DNA of 45,798 nt, taken from positions 1-45,798 of the forward strand of contig JAMCRR010000033.1 of NCBI GenBank assembly GCA_023381565.1, written 5' to 3'. This document shows, piece after piece, positions 8,351-15,442 of the stretch. How positions within the stretch are numbered: the stretch's first letter is position 1; each line of letters opens with the position of its first letter. Source of the stretch: Chloroflexota bacterium (GTDB lineage Bacteria; Chloroflexota; Anaerolineae; Anaerolineales; Anaerolineaceae). Below the pieces are notes generated by a model. It worked only from the letters and a program-made list of their open reading frames with translations, was not told the DNA's origin and made no database searches. The position numbers were made by a program, and so were the translations under genes.

Positions 8351-9136
8351 TCAATGGGTTTCAATTGGGGTAATCAATAAGACGAATTGATAAGCAAAAA
8401 GGTTCGGGGATATCTTCACTAAAATTCGTTCGAGCCAATTGAGAGCACGGTGGAAGAATGGCGAGCGGTGTAAAAAAGTAAGGCTTTTGAAAGTAATATC
8501 GTCTAAAGTATTAAAGTTAGCTATTGATATGGATGCCTCCTGGGAATACCCGGCCCTCCGGATCATTTGACTGATGGACTGGCGCGAAAAAAAACGCAGA
8601 TGAGTCCGGTCGAAAAGACCATAGCTGCGGTATGGAAAACGGCCCATCAAGACCTCGCGCCGGAAAATCCAATGCGTAGAGTTGGGGATCGAGGCAACTA
8701 CCCGTCCTCCTGGCATTAGCCAGGAATCTCGAATAAGCACGAGCAGTTTTTCCGGGTCTTTTAAATGCTCGAGGACGTCCCCTAAAATGACGGCATCGAA
8801 TTTTTCATTCACCTGCTCTTGCACCGATGACTCTTCGATATCCCCAATGATCACCCGATCACACACCTCCTGTGCTTGCCGGCCCGCATCCGGGTTGCTC
8901 TCCACGCCAACGACCTGCGCTCCCCTGGCAACGAGGAAGCGGCTGAAGAAACCGTTCGAGCAGCCAATCTCAAGGACCGATCCAGCATTTTCGGTTAATT
9001 TAAGCTGCCAATAGTAGGTTGTATGCGGGTTCTTCGGGTCGACGACGAAATCATAGGTTTGGTTTTGAGCAGTCATGGTAGGATTGGTCTTATCAAGATA
9101 TGTATGTGTTCGATCTGAGTTCACCGGGAAAACCAT
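8351..9136 (-). CDS. class I SAM-dependent methyltransferase
   Basis: Up to 261 aa. SAM motif I is VLEIGCSNGFFSRFL, motif II VVGVESNPDAG, then IIGDIEE, FDAVILGDVLEHLKDPE and MPGGRVVASIPN. These place it with methyltransferases of sugar or glycolipid pathways, often seen beside glycosyltransferases. Start choice: the ATG at 9136 lies 10 nt after a near-perfect promoter, implying a leaderless message; the internal ATG at 9076 (MTAQNQ) would have a leader of about 60 nt but no clear Shine-Dalgarno. I keep 9136 and flag 9076 as the alternative. It is transcribed divergently from pfkA and ends close to the flippase-like gene. Confidence 0.85.
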   Translation of the reverse strand: MVFPVNSDRTHTYLDKTNPTMTAQNQTYDFVVDPKNPHTTYYWQLKLTENAGSVLEIGCSNGFFSRFLVARGAQVVGVESNPDAGRQAQEVCDRVIIGDIEESSVQEQVNEKFDAVILGDVLEHLKDPEKLLVLIRDSWLMPGGRVVASIPNSTHWIFRREVLMGRFPYRSYGLFDRTHLRFFSRQSISQMIRRAGYSQEASISIANFNTLDDITFKSLTFLHRSPFFHRALNWLERILVKISPNLFAYQFVLLITPIETH

Positions 9137-9146
9137 TTGCTATGGC

Positions 9147-9174
9147 ATTATAGAATAACACCAGTCTGTGTCAA
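9147..9174 (-). promoter_or_regulatory. consensus sigma70 promoter of the 8351-9136 methyltransferase gene
   Basis: On the minus strand a perfect -35 TTGACA (9169-9174) and perfect -10 TATAAT (9147-9152) are 16 nt apart. This is the best promoter in the window. The predicted transcription start falls within a few nucleotides of the ATG at 9136. Confidence 0.85.
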
Positions 9175-9255
9175 TAGAGAAAAAATCAGCAATTTGTAAT
9201 TACAGGGTTTATATCAGAAAAGAGTCATCAATCGAAATCATTCGAGGCAAATTCT

Positions 9256-10338
9256 ATGAAACGTCTGGCAGTATTAACGGGTGGAGGCGACGCTCCCGGC
9301 CTCAATGCCGTTATCCGGGCGGTGGTCAAAACTGCCGGCCTGCAGTACCAGGCGGAGGTGCTGGGCGTACGTGACGGCTTCGACGGTTTCCTCGAGCCGG
9401 GCGGCGTCTTCCCGCTTACGCTCGATTCGGTGCGCGGCATTCTGCCACGCGGCGGCACCATCCTGGGGACGGCTTCGCGCGGCAACCCCTTCGCCCGCAA
9501 GATCGTCCGGGAAGGGAAGACAATCGTCGTGGATGTCTCCGAAGATGTCGCCACGAGCATCCGCAGCCTGAACCTGGAGGCGCTAATCGTCGTCGGTGGA
9601 GATGGCACCCTGCACATCGCCGAAGAGCTCTACCGCAAGGGCGTGCCCACCATTGGCGTCCCCAAGACCATCGATAACGATATCTCCGGCACCGAGGTCA
9701 CCTTTGGTTTCGACACGGCGCTGAACGTCGCTATGGATGCCCTCGACCGCCTGCACACTACCGCCGAAGCGCACCACCGGGTGATGATCCTGGAGCTGAT
9801 GGGGCGGGACGCCGGGTTTATCACCCTGGAGGCCGGCGTAGCCGGCGGCGCGGACGTAATCCTGATCCCAGAGATCCCCTTCCGCTTCGAGAGCATCTGC
9901 GAGAAGGTCCGCGAGCGCATGGAGCGCGGTTCTTCGTTCAGCATGATTGCCGCGGCTGAAGGCGCCCGCCCGGTGGGCGAAAGGCAGGTCTACCGCATGG
10001 GCGGTGATGAGGTCTACACGCCACGACTGGGAGGCATCGGTCAGGTCGTGGCGGAGCAAGTGGGTGAAGCCTGCGGCATCGAGACGCGCGTCACCGTGCT
10101 CGGCCACCTGCAACGCGGCGGCTCGCCCACCGCTTTCGACCGCTGGCTGGCCACGCGCTTCGGCGCGGCGGCAGTCAGGCTGGCGGCAGAGGGCGGCTTT
10201 GGGCGCATGGTCGCCCTGCAGGGAGCGCATATCGTGAACATCGCTCTAACTGAAGCTCTAGCCGTCCCCAAGCGAGTCGATCCGCACGGCGAAGGGGTGG
10301 CTACCGCTCGCGGTCTGGGGATATCCTTCGGAGATTAA
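9256..10338 (+). CDS. pfkA: 6-phosphofructokinase
   Basis: 360 aa, the usual length for long bacterial PFKs. It converts fructose 6-phosphate to fructose 1,6-bisphosphate, the committed step of glycolysis, in the cytoplasm. Motifs: LTGGGDAPGLNAVIR at the N-terminus, VVGGDGT (phosphoryl-donor site), PKTIDNDI with the catalytic aspartate, MGRDAGFI and HLQRGG for substrate binding. Donor choice: the Gly in GGDG favours ATP (PPi enzymes carry Asp there), while the Lys in PKTIDND is shared by PPi enzymes and by actinobacterial ATP enzymes such as those of Streptomyces. The G/K pair therefore matches 'group III' PFKs and ATP use is more likely. A perfect hairpin follows the gene. Confidence 0.95.
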   Translation: MKRLAVLTGGGDAPGLNAVIRAVVKTAGLQYQAEVLGVRDGFDGFLEPGGVFPLTLDSVRGILPRGGTILGTASRGNPFARKIVREGKTIVVDVSEDVATSIRSLNLEALIVVGGDGTLHIAEELYRKGVPTIGVPKTIDNDISGTEVTFGFDTALNVAMDALDRLHTTAEAHHRVMILELMGRDAGFITLEAGVAGGADVILIPEIPFRFESICEKVRERMERGSSFSMIAAAEGARPVGERQVYRMGGDEVYTPRLGGIGQVVAEQVGEACGIETRVTVLGHLQRGGSPTAFDRWLATRFGAAAVRLAAEGGFGRMVALQGAHIVNIALTEALAVPKRVDPHGEGVATARGLGISFGD

Positions 10339-10342
10339 AGCA

Positions 10343-10368
10343 GAGAGCCGCCCCGTTGGGCGGCTCTC
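10343..10368. terminator. perfect 11-bp hairpin after pfkA
   Basis: GAGAGCCGCCC (10343-10353) and GGGCGGCTCTC (10358-10368) pair perfectly around a four-base loop, 5 nt after the pfkA stop. No T-run follows on either strand, so termination efficiency is uncertain. Confidence 0.6.
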
Positions 10369-10373
10369 CGGAG

Positions 10374-10422
10374 GCTGCGGCTCCCTTACTTCTTATCGAG
10401 AAGAGAGGAGGGATGCCGCAGC
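10374..10422. other. long imperfect hairpin in the pfkA-DUF2085 spacer
   Basis: GCTGCGGC (10374-10381) pairs with GCCGCAGC (10415-10422), TCCC with GGGA just inside, and CTTCT with AGAAG at the tip around TATCG. The structure follows the pfkA terminator hairpin by 5 nt. On the minus strand it overlaps a possible 19-codon ORF beginning at 10452 with GGAGG 10 nt upstream. Confidence 0.55.
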
Positions 10423-10579
10423 GCTCTGTTTATAACTCGTACTGTCATTCATTCAGGCACCACCTCCTCTTCGTTAGAATAGCTACTTGAATTTGGAGTG
10501 GTGGCTAACCTTTCATACCACTATGATGACAGTATGCCATGCTTCCCGGCAAATGTCAAGTCAGGGATTCCCCTAACTC

Positions 10580-10608
10580 TTGTGGCTCCGCCCGGATGCC
10601 TCTATAAT
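10580..10608 (+). promoter_or_regulatory. sigma70-like promoter of the DUF2085 gene
   Basis: TTGTGG (10580-10585) and a perfect TATAAT (10603-10608) are 17 nt apart. The ATG at 10619 is only 10 nt after the -10 box, so the message would be nearly leaderless although a GGGGAG also lies in that gap. Confidence 0.65.
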
Positions 10609-10618
10609 GGGGAGACCG

Positions 10619-11416
10619 ATGAAAAACCCCCTCCCAGGCAGTTCATGGAAATGGCTTCCGTTCATCACTGCAGGCCTGGTGCTTGCCGTATGGGCTTTTT
10701 ATACACCTGACGGCTTGCTGGGTAAAGCCGACGCCATTGCTTATTCGGTATGCCACCGGATCGATGCTCATTCGCTGCATTTTGGAAACCGCCAACTGCC
10801 GCTCTGCGCCCGCTGCACCGGGATGTACCTGGGCGCGCTGCTGGGGTTGGTTTATCAGACGAGAATCCCCAAGCGCGGCGGCTTCCCCACCTGGAAAATG
10901 GCGCTTCCTTTCGGCGCATTTTTTCTGGCGTTTGCGCTGGATGGAGTCAACTCTTACCTGCACTTCTTTCCCGACATACCCGGCCTGTATACTCCCAGTA
11001 ACAGCCTGCGGCTGGCCACTGGAACCGGGATGGGCCTGTCTATCGCGGTAATATTGCTGCCGGCATTCCGCCAAACGTACTGGGTCGATTGGCAGGACCA
11101 TCCCCTCTTGAGCAAATGGAGTGAACTTGGCGCGTTGGTCCTGCTGGCAGCCGTAATGGATCTGGCCGTCTTGACAGAGAACCCCCTGCTGGTTTACCCT
11201 CTTGCTTTGCTCAGCGCGCTGGGGGTGGTGGTGGTGCTGGCGCTGGTTTACAGCATGCTTGTCGTGATGATCTTGCGGATCGAGAACCGCTTTTCAAGTA
11301 TCCGTCAGGTTCTGGCGCCCCTTGCGGCAGGCTTCTCGGTAGCCTTGATCCAGGTGGGGGCAATCGATTGGTTGCGTTTCTTTTTCACAGGAAGCTGGCA
11401 AGGCTTCCACTTGTAG
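10619..11416 (+). CDS. DUF2085 family membrane protein
   Basis: 265 aa from the ATG at 10619, which has GGGGAG just upstream; an ORF extension to 10580 crosses the promoter and is unlikely. After a first hydrophobic segment comes the DUF2085 signature CHRIDAHSLHFGNRQLPLCARCTGMYLGAL with three cysteines (CHR, C-x2-C) that could bind a metal, followed by five or so membrane spans. The function of DUF2085 proteins is unknown. The gene heads a row of small membrane-protein genes (DUF4126, DUF4190, a CCCC-TM peptide), each with its own apparent start signals. Confidence 0.85.
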   Translation: MKNPLPGSSWKWLPFITAGLVLAVWAFYTPDGLLGKADAIAYSVCHRIDAHSLHFGNRQLPLCARCTGMYLGALLGLVYQTRIPKRGGFPTWKMALPFGAFFLAFALDGVNSYLHFFPDIPGLYTPSNSLRLATGTGMGLSIAVILLPAFRQTYWVDWQDHPLLSKWSELGALVLLAAVMDLAVLTENPLLVYPLALLSALGVVVVLALVYSMLVVMILRIENRFSSIRQVLAPLAAGFSVALIQVGAIDWLRFFFTGSWQGFHL

Positions 11417-11438
11417 TCGGGGATTTCTATGTTAAAAT
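11411..11438 (+). promoter_or_regulatory. candidate promoter of the DUF4126 gene
   Basis: TTGTAG (11411-11416) and TAAAAT (11433-11438) are 16 nt apart; the -35 overlaps the stop codon of the DUF2085 gene. The ATG is 47 nt further on. Confidence 0.45.
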
Positions 11439-11485
11439 AGATTAAGAATCCGGATCGTTTATCACTGCATCGATCATCATTGGGA

Positions 11486-12052
11486 ATGGATCTATTCGGG
11501 GTTTTCTCTGCATTTGGTCTTTCGGCGAGCGCAGGCTTGAATGCCTACATTCCGCTGCTTGTGATCGCACTCCTGGCGCGCTTCACAAATTTTATCCACC
11601 TGGCTTCCCCCTGGGACACGCTCTCGAGCTGGTGGATCATCGCGCTCCTGGTGCTGCTGTCGATTGTAGAATTTTTCGCCGATAAAATCCCCGCGGTCAA
11701 CCACATCAATGACATCATCCAGACTTTTGTGCGGCCGGCAGCTGGCGCAATTGCGTTCGCAGCCAGCGCACAAATCGTCACCGACATCCATCCCGTGCTT
11801 TCCCTGGGTGCGGGATTGCTGGTCGCCGGCGGAGTGCACGCCGTCAAAGCAGTGGCCGTGCGCCCGGCCGTTACCGCCACCACTGCCGGAGCCGGCAACG
11901 TACCGGTCAGCATCCTGGAGGATGTGGTCTCCACCGGGTTGTCCATCCTGTCCATCGTCGTGCCGGTGCTGATTGCCTGTATCCTGATCATGGTCACTGC
12001 GTGGGTAGTTTGGCTTTTGTGGCGACGCAGCCGCCTTCCGGCCAGGACATAA
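11486..12052 (+). CDS. DUF4126 family membrane protein
   Basis: 188 aa from the ATG at 11486 (a TTG two codons earlier is less likely). The N-terminus FGLSASAGLNAYIPLLVIALLAR and the following VEFFADKIP...HINDIIQTFVRPAAGAI stretch are the DUF4126 signature. Four to five membrane spans are visible, and the C-terminus ends in basic residues (WRRSRLPART), suggesting a cytoplasmic tail. Function of the family is unknown. Some members neighbour lipid or envelope genes; here the neighbours are other small membrane proteins. Confidence 0.85.
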   Translation: MDLFGVFSAFGLSASAGLNAYIPLLVIALLARFTNFIHLASPWDTLSSWWIIALLVLLSIVEFFADKIPAVNHINDIIQTFVRPAAGAIAFAASAQIVTDIHPVLSLGAGLLVAGGVHAVKAVAVRPAVTATTAGAGNVPVSILEDVVSTGLSILSIVVPVLIACILIMVTAWVVWLLWRRSRLPART

Positions 12053-12104
12053 TAACCCTTCCAGTGATCTTTGCTCTCATTCTTCATCGAACACAGGAGA
12101 AAAC

Positions 12105-12443
12105 ATGACCGATTATCAAACCCCTAACCCGATCCCACCGCCCCCCACGTATATGCAAACCAGCACGCTGGCTATCGTCAGCCTGGTAGCGGGCATCCTG
12201 GGATGGACCCTCATCCCCACCCTGGGCTCGATTGTGGCAATCATTACCGGCTACATGGCCAAGAATGAAATTCGCAAAAGCGCCGGCCGTATTAGCGGAG
12301 ATGGTTTAGCCACTGCCGGGTTGATCCTGGGATGGCTGAATATCGCCCTGGCCTTGATTGGCATCTGCATAGCCGCGCTGGCGATTGCCGGCGTTGTGAC
12401 CCTCCCGGTCTGCTTCCTGCCTTTCTCAAACCAGCTGCGCTGA
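12105..12443 (+). CDS. DUF4190 domain membrane protein
   Basis: 112 aa. A proline-rich N-terminus (NPIPPPPTY) precedes the DUF4190 pattern: TSTLAIVSLVAGILGW, GSIVAIITGYMAKNEIRKS, GDGLATAGLILGWLNIAL, i.e. two membrane spans separated by a loop with the conserved G-x-x-A-K/H-x-E-I. It has an AGGAGA ribosome-binding site. DUF4190 proteins are small inner-membrane proteins of unknown role, in Gram-positive-like lineages often with Pro-rich cytoplasmic tails. Confidence 0.85.
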   Translation: MTDYQTPNPIPPPPTYMQTSTLAIVSLVAGILGWTLIPTLGSIVAIITGYMAKNEIRKSAGRISGDGLATAGLILGWLNIALALIGICIAALAIAGVVTLPVCFLPFSNQLR

Positions 12444-12550
12444 ATCAAACACTTCAAACCGGTAAAATTCCCTGTTGCCGAAACGCCTATTTTCAGGTAT
12501 CATGGGAAGGACAACCGGATCGTTAAAATAGCCATGGACGCGGAGGAGAT

Positions 12551-12775
12551 ATGGACCAAGATTACAACGTCCCGCCCGTTGGCCCAGCGGTGGAACCCCC
12601 ACCCCCTGAGGTCGCACCCAAGAAAAACAATACGATCTGGATTGTGTTGGCTATCGTTCTGATCCTTTTATGCTGCTGTTGTCTGGTGGTGATCTTACTG
12701 CTCTACAGGTACGGTGACCAGATCTTTACCAGCTCATTTCAAACTTTAGCGCCTACGGTTTTGTCCTTTCTTTAG
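12551..12775 (+). CDS. small single-pass membrane protein with a CCCC core
   Basis: 74 aa. A short acidic/proline-rich N-terminus (PPVGPAVEPPPPEVAPKK) leads into one hydrophobic segment, WIVLAIVLILLCCCCLVVILLLY, with four consecutive cysteines, then a 23-residue tail. It has an excellent GGAGGAG ribosome-binding site 2-3 nt before the ATG. The Pro-rich head resembles that of the DUF4190 neighbour, so the two may share an interaction. No family name is recognised; similar CCCC-TM small proteins are common in Anaerolineae-type genomes in my recollection. Confidence 0.75.
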   Translation: MDQDYNVPPVGPAVEPPPPEVAPKKNNTIWIVLAIVLILLCCCCLVVILLLYRYGDQIFTSSFQTLAPTVLSFL

Positions 12776-12792
12776 GGCAGACACCAACTTCA

Positions 12793-12957
12793 GGCAGCCT
12801 GGCGAGGCAGCAGGTTCCATCCTTCAAGATGGAATTTGCAGAGAGGCTCCCCTTGTGGGGAAAAAACCGGGAGAAACCTTCTCTATGTCCATTGGGGAAT
12901 CCCGAGTCTCCGGGACCACCCAGCCTCATGGGGTCATCCAATCCCTGCCAGGCTGCC
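12793..12957. repeat. 165-bp palindromic element with 11-bp terminal inverted repeats
   Basis: GGCAGCCTGGC (12793-12803) is the exact reverse complement of GCCAGGCTGCC (12947-12957). Inside are further helices: TTCCATC/GATGGAA, CCCC-TTGT-GGGG (12849-12860), AGAGAGG with CCTTCTCT, and TCCC...GGGA. It fills the spacer between two convergent genes and is followed on + by TTTATTT. It could be a MITE-like repeat, a bidirectional terminator or a structured RNA; no target-site duplication is evident. Confidence 0.5.
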
Positions 12958-12962
12958 TTTAT

Positions 12963-13412
12963 TTAATCTCGGCTGGCAAACAGTCGCTTTAGCTCCGCCA
13001 GGGCGCGCAGCGATTGATCGCGTTCGACCGGGATCAATGGCAGCGCGGCAAACTCGTCTTCATCGAGCACCAACTGGGCGCCACCGGGATAAACCAGCAG
13101 GTCCAGCGCCAGATCGACGAAGCGGATCTCTTTTTCTGAGATAACCGCGGGTTTGCTGACATTGCAGTACCAGCCCTTCAGGTGGTCATCCTGCCGGTCG
13201 TGGATCTCGTAGATGTTGTACCAGCGGTCGGAGTAATAGGTTTCCAGGAAACGATCGCCCTGACCAAAAACGATGCCGTGGAAGGGCAGGTCGGGCCGGT
13301 TAAAACGCGCCTCGATCAAGATGGAGTTGGTTTCTGTGTGGAGGACTTTCCCGGAATAGGACCAGGTCTCCTGTCCGGCGTAATTCAGCTTGTGAACGGT
13401 GATCTGATTCAA
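12963..13412 (-). CDS. DUF402 family protein (probable nucleoside di/triphosphatase fold)
   Basis: 149 aa. The DUF402 core is clear: WYCNVSKPAVISEKEIRFVDLALDLLVYPGGAQLVLDEDEF, with the conserved W-Y-x-N, D-L-x-L-D and D-E-D-E-F elements that bind metal in FomD and the staphylococcal nucleotide phosphatase. Members hydrolyse phosphoanhydride bonds of nucleotides or cytidylyl-phosphonates; the substrate here is unknown. The start codon is TTG, overlapping the stop of the flippase-like gene (TTGA), so translation is probably coupled. It is the last gene of a four-gene operon for lipid-linked sugar handling, where a nucleotide or polyprenyl-diphosphate-type hydrolase would fit, but that is inference. 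Confidence 0.85.
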   Translation of the reverse strand: MNQITVHKLNYAGQETWSYSGKVLHTETNSILIEARFNRPDLPFHGIVFGQGDRFLETYYSDRWYNIYEIHDRQDDHLKGWYCNVSKPAVISEKEIRFVDLALDLLVYPGGAQLVLDEDEFAALPLIPVERDQSLRALAELKRLFASRD

Positions 13413-14422
13413 GCTTCTTTTTCTACCCTCCGTCGGGTCATAATGCGTTCCCCGATGCGGGCAAACGATTCACCGATTTTCCACAGACCCACGATCCCCA
13501 ACCCGGTGGTGATCAAGTAATAGACCAGGTGGGAGGTGAGCGTGATCGCCAGAGCGCTGCTGGGGGTGTATTTGCCGTGGAAAGGCAGCACCAGCGCCTG
13601 CTGCCCGACGTATTGGAAGACTCCGATGAAGCCCGGGCTGGAAGGCACGGCAATCGCCAGCGCCAAGGCTACCACGATGAAGATGGCCTCTACTGCGGTC
13701 GGGTTGGGCTGGTATGCCCGCAGGACAAACCAGTAGATGCTGATCGAAAATACCCACGAAACCAGCGACCAAAACACCGCCAGCAACCCGGAGCGCCAGT
13801 GGGTGAGCGGCGCCAGCCCATCGACCAGCTCTCCCCAGCGCGCCTGGATAGCCTGACCCGGTAGGAAAGTGAAGCGCTTGAGCACAAATTGCAGCAGGCG
13901 TTCGCTCTGCTGGCGAAAGCGGACTATAAACCACAACATCACCAGGGCAACCAGGACGATCGCGCCGAATGTCAGCCCGGCATCTGAGACCAGCTTGGGC
14001 ACGTCCATAAAGGGCAGCACCAGCGCCAGGCCGAACACTACCGTCGCCACGTCCAATACCCGCTCTACCAGAATCGACCCTGCGACCTGCACCAGCGGGA
14101 TCTGCGCCTTTTCGGAGACCACGACAGCCCGCGCCGGTTCGCCCATGCGCAAGGGAAGAACATTGGTAAATAAAAATCCGATGCTTTCACCCCAATAGGT
14201 AGTTTTCAGGATGCCTTTTTTGCCCAACAGGACCATCCAGCGCTCTGCCCGGCTCCACACCGCCAGGAATTGGACCAAAACCGCCGGGATCAGCCAGATG
14301 AAGTCGGCCTGGGCCAGCGAAGATTGAAAGCTGTTGAAGGGCACCACCCTGATAGCCAGCCAGAGAGTCAGCGCGCTGATCCCCATCCCGATCCAGAAAC
14401 GGACAGATTTCAGCATCTTCAT
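13409..14422 (-). CDS. flippase-like integral membrane protein (LPG synthase TM / UPF0104 family)
   Basis: 337 aa, about eight membrane spans. Family motifs: TNVLPLRMGEPARAVV, VERVLDVATVVFGL, and PSSPGFIGVFQYVG near the C-terminus, all typical of the AglD/YbhN group. The first codons overlap the stop of the GT2 gene upstream (ATGA), and its stop overlaps the TTG start of the DUF402 gene. Its neighbours are a DPM/GtrB-type enzyme that makes polyprenyl-phosphate sugars and a GT-C enzyme that uses them, so a role in moving or protecting the lipid-linked sugar across the membrane is a reasonable inference. Distinct in sequence from the other copy at 7306-8313. Confidence 0.87.
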   Translation of the reverse strand: MKMLKSVRFWIGMGISALTLWLAIRVVPFNSFQSSLAQADFIWLIPAVLVQFLAVWSRAERWMVLLGKKGILKTTYWGESIGFLFTNVLPLRMGEPARAVVVSEKAQIPLVQVAGSILVERVLDVATVVFGLALVLPFMDVPKLVSDAGLTFGAIVLVALVMLWFIVRFRQQSERLLQFVLKRFTFLPGQAIQARWGELVDGLAPLTHWRSGLLAVFWSLVSWVFSISIYWFVLRAYQPNPTAVEAIFIVVALALAIAVPSSPGFIGVFQYVGQQALVLPFHGKYTPSSALAITLTSHLVYYLITTGLGIVGLWKIGESFARIGERIMTRRRVEKEA

Positions 14423-15438
14423 GAGGCAGTTTGATCCCCTGCCGGTTCTGCAGCAGTCTCATCCTGAGTTGCCGTTTCAGGCTTTGCCGGGTGAATTTTG
14501 CGAGCCAGGTAGATTGGCCTGCCCTTTGACTGCTGGAAGATGTATCCCACATAAATACCGATAAAGCTCAACAAGGTCGTCAGCGTGCCTCCCACGATTA
14601 ATATCATAAACATCAGCGAGCTCCAACCAGGGGCCAGGACCGATTTTTGGCCGAGCAGCCACAGGCTGAGCACGTAGATCGCTTCCAGGCCTGCGAGAAG
14701 ATAAAACAGCAGGCCAACGATGATGCCGATCTGCAAAGGGACCAGGGAAAATGAAAAAGTAGCATCCATGGCCAATCTAACCATCTTCGCCAGGGAATAT
14801 TTCGATTTGCCGCCTAGCCGGGCAGGAGCCTGGTACGGCAGGATCACCGTCGGGTATCCCATCCACGCTACCATGCCGCGCAAGAAGCGGTGGTACTCGC
14901 GCATCTCGTACAGCGCGGCTACCACCTGGCGAGACATGAGGCGAAAATCGGCCGCCCCGGGCACCAGGCGGGTATCCCCGATGCGGTTCAGAACTCGGTA
15001 GAAGATCCCCGAGGTGAGGCGTTTGAACAACGACGGCTGTTGAGCATCCAGGCGCTGGGTGAGGACGACGTCGTACCCGTCGCGATACAGGTCGAGCATC
15101 TGCGAGATCATTTCGGGGGGATGCTGTCCATCCCCGTCCAGGGTGATTACCGCTTCTCCCTGGGCGAGGTCCAGCCCGGCGGTGAGCGCAGCCTGGTGCC
15201 CGAAGTTGCGGCTGAGCTGCACGGTCGTTACCCGCGCGTCCGAAGCGGCAATCTCTTCCAGGACCTGGGGAGTGCGGTCGCTCGAGCCGTCGTCCACGTA
15301 ATACAGCCTCACCGCGCAATCCAGGCAGTCAATCGCCTGGCAAAGCTGCCGGTGGAATAAAGGTAGAGCATCTTCCTCATTATATATAGGGATGACAACA
15401 TCCAGGGTGTGCAGCTCTCGCATGGGGGAAGGCTTCAT
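14419..15438 (-). CDS. polyprenyl-phosphate glycosyltransferase, DPM1/GtrB type (GT2)
   Basis: 339 aa from the ATG at 15438, which has AGGGGAA 8 nt upstream; a longer frame to 15657 runs inside the preceding gene and is rejected. The GT-A domain has VVIPIYNEEDALP, YYVDDGSSDRT, and ITLDGDGQHPPE (DxD), followed by a VPGAADFRLMSRQV acceptor motif and two C-terminal membrane hairpins (about residues 230-255 and 270-300). Such enzymes transfer a sugar from a nucleotide donor to polyprenyl phosphate on the cytoplasmic face. Its position between a GT-C glycosyltransferase and a flippase-like protein supports a complete lipid-linked glycosylation route. Confidence 0.92.
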   Translation of the reverse strand: MKPSPMRELHTLDVVIPIYNEEDALPLFHRQLCQAIDCLDCAVRLYYVDDGSSDRTPQVLEEIAASDARVTTVQLSRNFGHQAALTAGLDLAQGEAVITLDGDGQHPPEMISQMLDLYRDGYDVVLTQRLDAQQPSLFKRLTSGIFYRVLNRIGDTRLVPGAADFRLMSRQVVAALYEMREYHRFLRGMVAWMGYPTVILPYQAPARLGGKSKYSLAKMVRLAMDATFSFSLVPLQIGIIVGLLFYLLAGLEAIYVLSLWLLGQKSVLAPGWSSLMFMILIVGGTLTTLLSFIGIYVGYIFQQSKGRPIYLARKIHPAKPETATQDETAAEPAGDQTAS

Positions 15439-15442
15439 AGGT

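Noticed and set aside
12753-12941. 62-codon minus-strand ORF across the palindromic element
   Set aside because: It overlaps the 3' end of the CCCC-TM gene and lies inside the inverted-repeat element; no ribosome-binding site and Pro/Gly/Arg-rich composition typical of chance frames.
12793-12957. Known housekeeping RNA (6S, SRP, RNase P, tmRNA) in the palindromic element
   Set aside because: None of the conserved sequence blocks of these RNAs is visible.
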